Positions 1 to 9,186 of a stretch of 64,000 nt of DNA are shown one piece after another. Source of the DNA: Pseudomonas frederiksbergensis (GTDB lineage Bacteria > Pseudomonadota > Gammaproteobacteria > Pseudomonadales > Pseudomonadaceae); contig NZ_CP017887.1 in the NCBI RefSeq assembly GCF_001874645.1, forward strand, positions 307,070 through 371,069, read 5' to 3'. The first letter of the stretch is position 1. Each line of letters opens with the position of its first letter. The notes beneath the pieces are model-generated. The model saw only the letters and a program-made list of their open reading frames with translations. It made no database searches and was not told where the DNA came from. Position numbers and translations under genes: made by a program.

Positions 1-747
<747 letters not shown>

Positions 748-847
748 TTAGCTACACAAGGCATGAACTATCCGGAAGAGCAAAAAAGCAGTGACTCACG
801 CACTCTTAATCTATCTCCGTGCAGATCTTGCCTTGAGTGGCAGACCG

Positions 848-2191
848 TCAGGCCTTAATGATGTGCTCAGAAGGCGCGCGATACTTTCCGCGGCTGTCGA
901 CAATGAGGCGCGCCTTCGACCGGATAAGTTCGTAATCAAATCTGTCATGATCAGTTGCCAACACCACGGCATCGAAGGAGACCAAGTTTTCTGCTGTTAG
1001 CGGCTCGCTGGAAAGCTCGAAATGATGCTCGCGCATCTTAGGGAATACCAGGACGTGAGGGTCGCTGTAGGCCACGATGCCACCCTTAGCCTCAATCATC
1101 TCCATAATTTCCACGGAAGGCGACTCACGCATGTCATCTACGTTCTTCTTGTAGGCGATACCCAACACCAGCACGCGACTGCCCTTGAGCGCCTTGCCAT
1201 GGTTGTTCAAACCATCCATGAGCTTACCAACCACGTACTCAGGCATGGCCTTGTTGACCTCGCCCGAAAGCTCAATGAAACGGGTATGCAAGCCGTACTC
1301 ACGCGCCTTCCAAGTTAGATAGAAGGGGTCAATGGGAATGCAGTGACCACCGAGTCCTGGCCCCGGATAGTAGGCGGTAAAACCGAAGGGCTTGGTGGCG
1401 GCAGCATCAACAACTTCAAAGATATCGATGCCCATGCAGTCAGCCACCACTTTCATCTCGTTAACCAGGCCGATATTGACCGCGCGATGGATATTCTCCA
1501 GCAACTTGGTCAGCTCGGCAGCCTTGGTAGAGCTGACAGGAACCACCCGATCGATAGCCTGCTCATAGAGCGCGATACCGACCTGCAGGCAGTTCGACGT
1601 ATGGCCGCCGATAACTTTTGGAATGGTTCGCGTTTCAAAACTGGGATTACCTGGATCTTCACGCTCAGGCGAGTAAACCAAGAAGATATTCTCGCCCACC
1701 GTAAGGCCGCCCTCCTGAACGCGGGGCAGTAACTCTTCCTCAGTTGTACCCGGGTAGGTAGTGCTTTCCAGTGAAACCACCTGCCCCGCGCGCAGATAAG
1801 GCTTGATCGCATTGGTGGTGTCGATCACGAAGCTCATATCCGGCTCGCGATACTTGTTCAGCGGAGTCGGTACACAGAGAATCAGCGCATCGCACTCACT
1901 GACTCGACGGAAGTCAGTGGTCGCCTCGAAGCCGGATGCACGAGCTTTGCTGATGCGCTCACAGGCAATGTGCTCAATGTAGCTCTGACCAGCATTGAGC
2001 TTGGCGACTTTATCGACATCAATGTCGATACCGAGCACACGATAACCTATAGCGTTGTAGCGAAGCATCAGCGGCAGACCGACATATCCAAGCCCTACAA
2101 TACCAACAACAGCTTCCTTACTTTTATACTTGAGAATACTTGACAACTGGCAACTGGCAACTGGCAACTGGCAACTGGCAACTGGCAACAT
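848..2191 (-). CDS. wbpA: UDP-N-acetyl-D-glucosamine 6-dehydrogenase WbpA
   Basis: Oxidises UDP-GlcNAc to UDP-GlcNAcA with NAD, the first step of the WbpA-WbpB-WbpE-WbpD route to O-antigen uronic acids. The NAD-binding [12 protein letters not shown] and the catalytic-Cys motif [14 protein letters not shown] are both visible, and the body aligns over its whole length with the 436-residue P. aeruginosa enzyme. The start is unsettled: the native N-terminal stretch is replaced by residues read from a heptamer array (2144-2185), giving repeated LPVASCQ. Candidate starts are ATG at 2203 or 2191, upstream of the array, or TTG at 2146, at its end. No strong RBS decides between them. If an upstream ATG is used, gain or loss of one heptamer shifts the frame. 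Confidence 0.92.
   Translation of the reverse strand: MLPVASCQLPVASCQLSSILKYKSKEAVVGIVGLGYVGLPLMLRYNAIGYRVLGIDIDVDKVAKLNAGQSYIEHIACERISKARASGFEATTDFRRVSECDALILCVPTPLNKYREPDMSFVIDTTNAIKPYLRAGQVVSLESTTYPGTTEEELLPRVQEGGLTVGENIFLVYSPEREDPGNPSFETRTIPKVIGGHTSNCLQVGIALYEQAIDRVVPVSSTKAAELTKLLENIHRAVNIGLVNEMKVVADCMGIDIFEVVDAAATKPFGFTAYYPGPGLGGHCIPIDPFYLTWKAREYGLHTRFIELSGEVNKAMPEYVVGKLMDGLNNHGKALKGSRVLVLGIAYKKNVDDMRESPSVEIMEMIEAKGGIVAYSDPHVLVFPKMREHHFELSSEPLTAENLVSFDAVVLATDHDRFDYELIRSKARLIVDSRGKYRAPSEHIIKA
2144..2185. repeat. Six tandem CAACTGG heptamers at the 5' end of wbpA
   Basis: Six perfect copies of a 7-bp unit (CCAGTTG on the wbpA strand), followed by CAACATG. Seven is not a multiple of three, so slipped-strand gain or loss of one unit changes the reading frame between the upstream ATGs and the WbpA body. 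At six copies (42 bp) the frame from ATG 2191 or 2203 is open. Confidence 0.95.
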
Positions 2192-2746
2192 GACTGGTAA
2201 CATGACTTGCTTCGCCAGCATCCATCCAAAACGCTCCATAAACTCAAAGAAAAAATCCAAATTTCTTGCAGGGCGGCGGTAAAAACGCCTTGTAAAACGC
2301 CCGCAGGGGCTGCCTCGCTCATTGACCGTGGCCAGCGCATCTCAGCACTAAGCGAGCAAGGCTGCGGCACTGACCAGCAATCAACCAGTGAAAAACAATG
2401 AAAAGTTATCAAGACAGCAAGAGCGGCCCTCACACTCTATCTGCTCTACATTGGCGGATGAAGCTTCAGGCATCCGTCTTGAGAAGATCGCCCTCTGACG
2501 ACGGTACTCTGCATTGCCCCACCCACTTGCCGACTCGTACTTTCACACATATCACAGTGATGTCGGACGGACGCTTCTGGCTGCACCGCCAATGGACACA
2601 ACGCCGCCGCGCGCCCACCCAATCTCACAGCAATTGAGGCTGAGTTGAGTACGACTTACACTTGGCGGCGCCGAGATCCGCCGGCTCGCTCAGTACGAGC
2701 TGATCTGGTCTATAGTCAGTGGATTAGCCAAGTCAGGGGCTCAACA
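2192..2746. other. Intergenic region upstream of wbpA, no gene seen
   Basis: About 550 bp between wbpA and the divergent winged-helix gene. Short open frames occur on both strands but none has a recognisable product or good RBS. The wbpA promoter must lie here or in the repeat-proximal part; I could not fix -10/-35 boxes with confidence. Confidence 0.6.
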
Positions 2747-3187
2747 ATGACAACACTAGACGAGCAATTAGAGAAGGCATTCATAATAGCCTCCTTCACT
2801 GCAAATCGCTTTCTCGTCGACCATATGCGACGGGCCTCACACGAGCTAAATCTTGACTTGGAGTCCCTAATAATTCTGGGGGTTTTAGCTCATGCAAATA
2901 TATCGACTTCCATAATTCCAGGACAGTCTTACAAAAAACAAATGCCAATCTCGATCAACCCGATCAGGACAAGCGACATATCAGCAATATGCAACATCCC
3001 AAAAGAAACAACACGTCGAAAACTGAAAAAACTAAAAGACAGGGGGATTATAAACAGGAACCATGAAGGCCTCTGGCTCATCAACCCTATCGGCATTGAT
3101 GAAAAAACCAGATTATTCACCAAAGAAATGATCAAGCGACTACTACAAACAGCCAAAAACATTGAAGCCATACTAGCGAGTCAGTAG
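2747..3187 (+). CDS. Small winged helix-turn-helix protein, function unknown
   Basis: 146 residues. Start chosen at ATG 2747, preceded by AGGGG at about 8 bp; the in-frame upstream extension is Arg-rich and unlike the rest. The middle (about residues 70-105) reads TSDISAICNIPKETTRRKLKK followed by a basic LKDRGII turn, a typical helix-turn-helix plus wing of MarR/IclR-like or replication-initiator-like proteins. The N-terminal half is helical with no cofactor motif. The gene is AT-richer than wbpA, suggesting separate acquisition. It stands alone, divergent from wbpA, so it could regulate the O-antigen genes, but that is inference from position only. Confidence 0.7.
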   Translation: MTTLDEQLEKAFIIASFTANRFLVDHMRRASHELNLDLESLIILGVLAHANISTSIIPGQSYKKQMPISINPIRTSDISAICNIPKETTRRKLKKLKDRGIINRNHEGLWLINPIGIDEKTRLFTKEMIKRLLQTAKNIEAILASQ

Positions 3188-3298
3188 GCAAACTGTAGTG
3201 ACAGTAACTTTCACAGATAGCGACACACACCAACTTACGCGACACTAACCGAAAGTAAACAAGTCACCCCACACACCTTGAAACTGCTATTTAACCTA

Positions 3299-3781
3299 TC
3301 ACTCAGCGCTTACCCCAAAGCAGCGCGTGCGTACAAGCTCCTTAACATAGAAGCAATTGCCCTCATCTCCTGAATAAATATTAATATAGGTTAACTCACC
3401 ACCCACTTTCAAATAATAGACCTGACTGAAAGCATCATCATCACCGTCAAATGCCGGTGACAACTTCGTGATTGGCTCCGACCTTGCAGAGACCGTACGA
3501 GAAATGAAGTCACCGCCCATACGGCCGACAACCTCGCGATAGGCAGACCTAGACCAACCCCAACTTTTTTGGAACTCCAAAAGGCCGGTCTTAAAAAAAT
3601 TTATCCTTGAGGCCATTTTCACCTCATCGCCTGTACTTAGAATCATCTTGCCTTGGGCAAAAAAGCTACCAGATACTCGACTGTGATAGTTATTATAAAA
3701 AACACCAACGTTAAGCATGATCAATACTGCCAGAAAAACCCCTAGCAACCCACAGACTTTAAACCGCTTTATCGCAAGCAT
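3299..3781 (-). CDS. Small membrane-anchored protein, last gene of the EAL/ToxR-like operon
   Basis: 160 residues with one N-terminal membrane segment (about residues 10-30, VCGLLGVFLAVLIMLNVGVF) and a polar remainder predicted outside the cytoplasm; two Cys sit near the C-terminus. I recognise no family. Its start overlaps the end of the ToxR-like gene by 13 bp, so the two are translationally coupled. A small periplasmic partner encoded directly after a ToxR-type regulator recalls ToxR-ToxS or TcpP-TcpH, so a stabilising or sensing partner role is plausible. There is no sequence match to ToxS that I can see. Confidence 0.75.
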   Translation of the reverse strand: MLAIKRFKVCGLLGVFLAVLIMLNVGVFYNNYHSRVSGSFFAQGKMILSTGDEVKMASRINFFKTGLLEFQKSWGWSRSAYREVVGRMGGDFISRTVSARSEPITKLSPAFDGDDDAFSQVYYLKVGGELTYINIYSGDEGNCFYVKELVRTRCFGVSAE

Positions 3782-4572
3782 TCGGTAAACTCCTGCTCGG
3801 CGAGAAGATCAACCCTTGATGCATGAACATAGAAGGCTCCTGCCTTTCCTTCAGCCGAGAGACAGCTAATTTCATAGAAATCATGCATCTTGCTGAAAAC
3901 AACGACGGCGCCCTGAACAGGCATCTCGGAAAGTTTAGCAATCGAAACCTTAAATCGCTCCCTCAGCCCCTCCGTGCCCCTTCCTCCATCGCCGACATAG
4001 ATAAATCGGTTACCGTTCACAATTTCGCCCTGGAAATCAGGTCTTTTTAAAAATAACAATTCATAGTCGATTTGCCCATTTAGCAAAAACAACTGAAATA
4101 AACACAAAGCGCCCAACAAGGCCTCTTTCCATCTAGAGAAAGAACCAAACACAACTGGCTGCAGCGCAGGCAGGACTGCTGACTCGGCCACAACAAGTTC
4201 ACTCAATTCAACCACCGGCTCTCCCAGCAAGTATTCCGGATTAAACATATAGCCTCTACGGGGTACTGTCTGTATAACACTTTTGGATATTTCGTCATCC
4301 AGCACCTCACGAACCAATTTTATCGACTGGTTAAGATTGTTCTGCGAGACAACCCGGCCACTCCAAGCGTACCGAAGAATTTCTTCACGCTCGACCATTA
4401 CACCCGCTTTAGAAATTAGCAACTCCAATAGCCTAGAAGAGGTATAGCCCAAGTCTATTTTTTCCAGTCCGCCTGCACCGACAACCCTTATCACCATCTG
4501 CGCCGGATAGAATTTAATTTTTCGGGCGTCTGATAGCGGGCTTTTAATAATAATTTCCTGAGTACTCATCAC
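3769..4572 (-). CDS. ToxR/CadC-type membrane-bound winged-helix regulator
   Basis: 267 residues. Residues 35-115 form an OmpR/PhoB-type winged helix (EREEILRYAWSGRVVSQNNL, then VIQTVPRRGYMF, the signature of CadC/ToxR DNA-binding domains). One membrane segment at about 149-165 separates it from a periplasmic domain of about 100 residues with a single Cys near the middle and one close to the C-terminus. No receiver domain, so signals are probably sensed directly in the periplasm. It overlaps the preceding EAL gene by 4 bp (ATGA) and the next gene by 13 bp. It may regulate its own operon, but no operator was identified. Confidence 0.85.
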   Translation of the reverse strand: MMSTQEIIIKSPLSDARKIKFYPAQMVIRVVGAGGLEKIDLGYTSSRLLELLISKAGVMVEREEILRYAWSGRVVSQNNLNQSIKLVREVLDDEISKSVIQTVPRRGYMFNPEYLLGEPVVELSELVVAESAVLPALQPVVFGSFSRWKEALLGALCLFQLFLLNGQIDYELLFLKRPDFQGEIVNGNRFIYVGDGGRGTEGLRERFKVSIAKLSEMPVQGAVVVFSKMHDFYEISCLSAEGKAGAFYVHASRVDLLAEQEFTECLR

Positions 4573-6233
4573 TGCACTTCAAATTTATTGGTATCATCCA
4601 GTCGCGCGACTGGAATATTACTGCCTGCATCGCGTCCAGCGCTCGCTGTCACGATGCCAATGAACTGCTCTGCAGGCATCGGTTTAAAATAGTAATAGCC
4701 CTGTGCATACTTAACCCCTACATCCAGCAGTGGATTGACCTGCTCGCGCCCTTCAATGCCCTCAGCAATCACAACAAGATCAAGGGAACGTGCGATTCTG
4801 ATAATGTGCCACCACATAGTGTCTGCAGAGTACATTTTATCTAGAGTAACAAAAGACTTGTCGATCTTGATAATATCAACCGGCAGCCGCTCCAAATAAG
4901 CCAGGTTAGAACTTCCCGCACCAAAATCATCAAGCGCAATCTTGTAACCCAAATCATGAAGATAATAAAGTTGCGCTTGTGCTGACTCCCCAGCAACAGT
5001 GAAGGATTCGGTAATTTCAAACACGAACTGCGCGGGACGAATCTCAAATCTCAATAAAATATTATGTAATTTCTTGGCTATATCAGGCGCAGCTAGGGCT
5101 ACGCTCGACAGATTGATCGACACATATTTGTTCTCCGTACACGAGAGCAACACCGACATATCTTTGGCAACTTGCTCACAGCACCATTCAGTCAACTCCA
5201 CGATCATCCCATTGGCCTCGGCCAATGGGATGAACTCAACCGGCGATATCGAACGATCATCTAGGGTCCAGCGCATCAGCGCTTCAGCGCCCATGACCTC
5301 GCCACTGCGCATGTCCACGATCGGCTGATAGAACATCTGCAACTGACTCTCTTTCAAGGCGTTCTTCAACTTTGCCCGTAGAGAAAACTTCAGCCGATAG
5401 ACCCGGCTGACGGTATAAACCAGCAGAAAAAAGAGCGCTGCCAAGGTGCCCACGCACAAGAGAAGCAGCCAGCCCCAGACCGTTTTGTAATACGCAGCAG
5501 GTACGGAGATAAGCGCTACCAGATCACTCCACTTGACCGGGTAGGCATAGAACACAGCATCCTGGGTGCGCACTATCGTCTCGGGGGTTGCGACAGCCTC
5601 CGCGGAATAGTCGATGGCATGATTGGCCAATACGGGCACCGGCTTGCCGCGCTCGAACAGCGCAAAGGAAACATTTTTGTCCAGCGCAAGGGCATCCAGC
5701 AGGATGCCCTTATTGATCCGCACATGAACCCGATTTTCCCTGATCAGAATCTCTCCGGCATCCAGGGTCGCACCGACCCCAGCATTGAACCAGTAAGTTC
5801 TGGTCGTACCGTTGCCATTGACCGGATACCCCGCATGACTCTGCTCGAAGGCAAACGCACTTAGCCCCCCGGACTCCGACCCATACGAGCTGCACAGCCC
5901 TCCGCCATCCACTTTCAATGCTGTTTCATAGATAAAGCGATTGGCGTCGACCAATGCAGCCTGGGTCAGGAACACCTCTTTACGACAAGCATTGCCTTGC
6001 TCTTGATTAAATATATCAAGATCATGCAATTGCTCAAACACTCTGGAAATCTGATTACGCATCTCCACCAGCTGACTGGCATTAAAGCTGCGCGTGCGTT
6101 CAAAAAGATGAGTAAAGTAATGACCTACCAGATACTCAGTCAGTGCAATCGATACAGCCAAAACCATACACCCACCGAGCGACGCTAATAACACTTTGTT
6201 ATTAAACCCCTCATCACCAAGAAGCCATTTCAC
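4569..6233 (-). CDS. Membrane c-di-GMP phosphodiesterase with periplasmic CSS domain
   Basis: 554 residues. Membrane segments at about 14-36 and 253-276 flank a periplasmic domain with Cys83 and the Cys-Ser-Ser motif at 114-116, the hallmark of CSS-domain enzymes (E. coli PdeB/PdeC group), in which the two Cys can form a redox-sensed disulfide. The cytoplasmic EAL domain (about 290-530) keeps the signature E-A-L at 317-319, DDFGAGSSN and KIDKSFV, so hydrolysis of c-di-GMP to pGpG is expected. No GGDEF domain. It is first of a three-gene overlapping operon with a ToxR-like regulator, unlike the usual lone CSS-EAL gene. ATG 6233 starts just before the first membrane helix. Confidence 0.93.
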   Translation of the reverse strand: MKWLLGDEGFNNKVLLASLGGCMVLAVSIALTEYLVGHYFTHLFERTRSFNASQLVEMRNQISRVFEQLHDLDIFNQEQGNACRKEVFLTQAALVDANRFIYETALKVDGGGLCSSYGSESGGLSAFAFEQSHAGYPVNGNGTTRTYWFNAGVGATLDAGEILIRENRVHVRINKGILLDALALDKNVSFALFERGKPVPVLANHAIDYSAEAVATPETIVRTQDAVFYAYPVKWSDLVALISVPAAYYKTVWGWLLLLCVGTLAALFFLLVYTVSRVYRLKFSLRAKLKNALKESQLQMFYQPIVDMRSGEVMGAEALMRWTLDDRSISPVEFIPLAEANGMIVELTEWCCEQVAKDMSVLLSCTENKYVSINLSSVALAAPDIAKKLHNILLRFEIRPAQFVFEITESFTVAGESAQAQLYYLHDLGYKIALDDFGAGSSNLAYLERLPVDIIKIDKSFVTLDKMYSADTMWWHIIRIARSLDLVVIAEGIEGREQVNPLLDVGVKYAQGYYYFKPMPAEQFIGIVTASAGRDAGSNIPVARLDDTNKFEVQ

Positions 6234-6453
6234 AAATCAACACCCACGCACACAAGAGGAGAGCTGGAATCATCCGGGGCGCGGGCAAAAATTAAAAATT
6301 AATTGGTGTGATTTTCAGTGAGCGCAGATTAATCGCCGTGAATTCGCCCCTCTTACGCACCCACCTATAACTCGTTTCTATAGACTGCCCTGAGATGCGG
6401 CCATGAGAGCCCCCCCTGATAGGCACGTTGTCCTGAGCAAATCCCGCCAGCAC

Positions 6454-6603
6454 TCAATTCACCCACTCACCTGCAGGCTGAGGGGCCGAGAGTTTCAGCG
6501 GAAAGTCTTGATTGTCCATCAGCCGTGTAAACTTGCCATCGACCGTTACGCCATTTTCCATGCACAACTGGCGATAACAAATCACGCCGCTACGTTGAAG
6601 CGC
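6454..6603 (-). pseudogene. C-terminal scrap of an unrecognised gene
   Basis: On the minus strand about 49 codons read ALQRSGVICYRQLCMENGVT, then VDGKFTRLMDNQDFPLKLSA, ending in a stop at 6454. The composition is protein-like, but no start is available and the frame breaks upstream (LARMKERF continues in another frame). I do not recognise the family. The rest of 6234-6734 shows no gene; the promoter for the EAL operon should lie near 6234-6400. Confidence 0.35.
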
Positions 6604-6734
6604 TCTTTCATCCTGGCCAATGCCACCACCTCAAGCTACGCGCCGGCCTGGGTCGGCCGCCACCACGGACTTCGCGGCCTAGCCGCGCCTTAACAGCCGC
6701 TCCCGTCGCCGTCCATAGGCGCGAACTTGGCCGC

Positions 6735-6764
6735 AATAAAATTCAACGCCCCACACAGGGCGAG
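6735..6764 (-). terminator. Rho-independent terminator after the ZirU-like operon
   Basis: Directly after the stop at 6765 the minus strand has a GC stem (CGCCC/GGGCG plus a wobble pair, positions 6747-6762) followed by a T-rich run (TTGAATTTTATT). Placement right after the last gene of the operon supports it; the T run is imperfect. Confidence 0.6.
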
Positions 6765-7796
6765 TCAGAGTACACACGCCACCTGGAAGGTGGAGTAAGA
6801 CTCGACATAGTTGGAGTCACCATTACTCAGAGAAACGCCGTGGCGGCTGTCGGAAGACCAGTAGGTGGAGGGCGCGCCGCACCACCCATGCAGATTGCAC
6901 ATATCAGTGTTCATCACAACCACACCTTCCATGCTACGAGTGGCATTGACAAACAGTTCCAGCAATTCATCTTTGGTTGGCAACCTGGCGCCATTCCCCA
7001 CAGTGTATTTGCAATAGCTGTCAGCACCTGACCAGTTACGCGGGAGCCCATCCGGTTTTGAAAAATTTATCACCTGGAGCCCCGCTGGCACGACCACCGT
7101 CTGCATCACCTTGGCGGCATCGCCGACGCTAGGCTCGCCCGTCGCGGATCGGGGCGTCACGCTAAACGTCAGGAGCTTGCCCACATCTGCCGGCATCAAT
7201 TGGCGGCTCTGCTTATTGCTGCCGTGCGCGATAGCCGAGCCCCCTATCAAGATCGATAGGTCATCCAACAACCAGTCGAAGGTCGAGCCCGATTCCAGAT
7301 CGCCGTCCGCATCGCTGTAGGCATAGCCCCCCGAAGTCACTAGGTCGTACTGATAGACCGAGTTAGCCAGTGGGCTTAGCGTGGCGACCGGAGCACTACC
7401 CTGGGTAGTGATTACAGTGGAAAGTGCCGGATCACTCTGTGCGGGATCGGTGCTAGTCGGATCGGTCGCGACCAGCGCCTCAACCTGCAGCGCTTTACCA
7501 TTGCCATCGCCTGGCAGCAGGGTATAGCTATTGCTCTCCGCGCCGCCGATGGCGACGCCATTCAGCAGCCAACGCCAAGTGGTGCCCTGTTCTGCATCAC
7601 CATCCTCATCGCTAAAGCCAGACGTTGCGGTGACGGTGCTGCCCACCACGACGGGCGCAATGCTCTCTAAAGTCGGCGCAGCCACCGGCGCGCGGCCCTT
7701 GACCGTAGGCGTGTTAGCTACTTGCTGCGCCCACAGGCTCGTGCTGAGCGAGCATAGACACGTCAAGAACACCAAACGCAAAGGTAGTACAAACAT
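6765..7796 (-). CDS. Exported ZirU-like protein with C-type-lectin-like tail
   Basis: 343 residues. A signal peptide ends near TSLWAQ, followed by a VKGRAPVAAPTL stretch shared with the next gene upstream. Two Ig-like repeats of about 100 residues follow (each with an SDEDGDAE.. or SDADGDLE.. aspartate-rich turn and a W-R/D-W-L-L core). The last 90 residues (ARLPTKDELLELF, then WCGAPSTYWSSDS, Cys pairs) resemble the lectin-like tip of invasin/intimin-type adhesins. Fourth gene of the operon begun by the inverse-autotransporter barrel; probably a surface or secreted adhesin using that barrel, by analogy with the ZirT/ZirS/ZirU proteins of Salmonella. Confidence 0.75.
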   Translation of the reverse strand: MFVLPLRLVFLTCLCSLSTSLWAQQVANTPTVKGRAPVAAPTLESIAPVVVGSTVTATSGFSDEDGDAEQGTTWRWLLNGVAIGGAESNSYTLLPGDGNGKALQVEALVATDPTSTDPAQSDPALSTVITTQGSAPVATLSPLANSVYQYDLVTSGGYAYSDADGDLESGSTFDWLLDDLSILIGGSAIAHGSNKQSRQLMPADVGKLLTFSVTPRSATGEPSVGDAAKVMQTVVVPAGLQVINFSKPDGLPRNWSGADSYCKYTVGNGARLPTKDELLELFVNATRSMEGVVVMNTDMCNLHGWCGAPSTYWSSDSRHGVSLSNGDSNYVESYSTFQVACVL

Positions 7797-7854
7797 GTGT
7801 ATTCCTCTTAAACAACGCCACCCGCCGTTAAAGGCCGGATGGCAATGGCTTATG

Positions 7855-8502
7855 TTAGTTGGCTACGACTTGAATCATACGTTTCTGATCGCCTTTCTCC
7901 GGTGTATAGGTGTCGCTGGTAGCGGAGGGAATGTCCACAAAAGCGCCGCCGCCCAACGGCTCGATCTGCCACTGGTAGCTCACCACGCCGCAAGTGCCAG
8001 CGCACGTCGGCACGGCGGTCAGGGTCGAGGCCACAAGGGGATTGCCGGTATAGCCAGTAATCTGCACCGACAACAAATAGTTGTTGGCTGCCACGTCGAT
8101 TGCCGCGGCGCTGGCCACCTCAGCGCCAACGTCAGGATCGGTGATGCTCGGGTCGGTACGCGGCGTTGCATACAGAGTGATGCTCGTGCCCAAATCACTC
8201 GCTGTGATTGTGTAAACGCTATCGGTCCCTAGATTATTGGCGCCATCGCTCCAGCGATAGGTCGAGGCGATCGCAACATCGCCGTCCACATCGACGAAGC
8301 CATTGTCGCTCGCAGTCAGGGTGTCGCCGGTGTCTATCACGCCGTTAGCGTTAACGTCGTTATGCGTCACTGTCGGCGCCGCCATACTGGGCACGCGACC
8401 CTTGACAGCGCTGGTCGGTGTGGAAACCACGGCGAACGCCGAGCCGCTGATGACCAGCCCCAAAGCGAATCCAAGGGCGTGTACACGGTACTGTTTGATC
8501 AT
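7855..8502 (-). CDS. Exported ZirU-like Ig-repeat protein
   Basis: 215 residues with a clear signal peptide (ends GSAFA) and the VKGRVPSMAAPTV segment also found in the neighbouring 343-residue protein. One Ig-like unit with an acidic turn (DVNANGVIDTGD, FVDVDGDV) is followed by a module containing two Cys (CAGTCG) and YQWQIE. The C-terminal TYTPEKGDQKRMIQVVAN matches the end of the upstream 8602-9171 protein (YLVRPEDQKKAIRVSVP), so the genes arose by duplication. 52 bp separates it from the downstream paralogue. Probably exported and handled by the ZirT-like barrel; exact role unknown. Confidence 0.75.
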   Translation of the reverse strand: MIKQYRVHALGFALGLVISGSAFAVVSTPTSAVKGRVPSMAAPTVTHNDVNANGVIDTGDTLTASDNGFVDVDGDVAIASTYRWSDGANNLGTDSVYTITASDLGTSITLYATPRTDPSITDPDVGAEVASAAAIDVAANNYLLSVQITGYTGNPLVASTLTAVPTCAGTCGVVSYQWQIEPLGGGAFVDIPSATSDTYTPEKGDQKRMIQVVAN

Positions 8503-8601
8503 AATGTACTCCTTTTGTGTGTTTGATTTTCGAAAGTTCTTTACTGATGGACGCTATCGTCAACGCCGGGGCCGTCTCGGCAAGGAAACAGCCCGCTCGT
8601 T

Positions 8602-9171
8602 TTACGGCACGCTGACCCGAATGGCTTTTTTCTGGTCTTCAGGCCGCACGAGATAGGTAGAGGTTGTTGCATTGCTGATCGGGATGTAGGACCCCGAACC
8701 TACACTGGCTTGGATTTCCCACTGGTAACCGTCGGCCGGCACATCATTACAGACCGCCGAGCAAGTCAGTCGCGCTTCCAGCGTCTGGCCCACAATCGGC
8801 GGGTCGAAGGCCAGCAGCCGGCCATTCACATACACCGCCACCGCGGTTAGCGTGAAACCCGCAGGCGTAGACCCTTCGACCGTTACCCGGGCGGTGTCAT
8901 CGGCGACTTGTAGATAACCGATCGGTATGTCGGCCGGCGATAGTTGCGCATAGGCGGAAATCGATTGCAGGGCGAGCAATGACCCGGTAACGAGTGCCCG
9001 CAGCAGATTACAGCCATAGAAGGACATGGCCAGGTGGTTGGATCGTGCAGAAGCGCGCGACATTTGGGCAGGCAGCGACGCATGTGCAAACGCTGCGAGG
9101 TCTGCTTTTTTAGACCGGGCATCGAGATGGCAGCTAGCGAGGCGCTTGAAGTTGAATATGGATTGTTTCAT
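8602..9171 (-). CDS. Exported ZirU-like single-module protein
   Basis: 189 residues from ATG 9171, which has GCGAGAG upstream and lies 15 bp after the barrel gene. The first 48 residues are unlike a signal peptide, but from Met49 (9027) MSFYGCNLLRALVTGSLLAL...AYAQ is one, so either start could be used; 9027 lacks a good RBS. The mature part has one Ig-like module with paired Cys (CSAVCN) and YQWEIQ, and ends YLVRPEDQKKAIRVSVP like its downstream neighbour. Expected to be exported to the periplasm and possibly the surface. Confidence 0.72.
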   Translation of the reverse strand: MKQSIFNFKRLASCHLDARSKKADLAAFAHASLPAQMSRASARSNHLAMSFYGCNLLRALVTGSLLALQSISAYAQLSPADIPIGYLQVADDTARVTVEGSTPAGFTLTAVAVYVNGRLLAFDPPIVGQTLEARLTCSAVCNDVPADGYQWEIQASVGSGSYIPISNATTSTYLVRPEDQKKAIRVSVP

Positions 9172-9186
9172 TACGGGCGCTCTCGC

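Noticed and set aside
2144..2185. Heptamers considered as a CRISPR-like array
   Set aside because: Units are contiguous with no spacers.
2095..2433. 112-codon minus-strand frame through the heptamer array
   Set aside because: Reads the repeat and the start of wbpA in the wrong frame; no RBS or recognisable product. Relevant only as the frame entered if copy number changes.
6403..6693. 96-codon plus-strand frame
   Set aside because: Composition is unlike a protein, and the opposite strand has a better protein-like stretch (6454-6603).
7531..8232. 233-codon plus-strand frame
   Set aside because: Antisense across the ends of two exported-protein genes; no RBS or motif.
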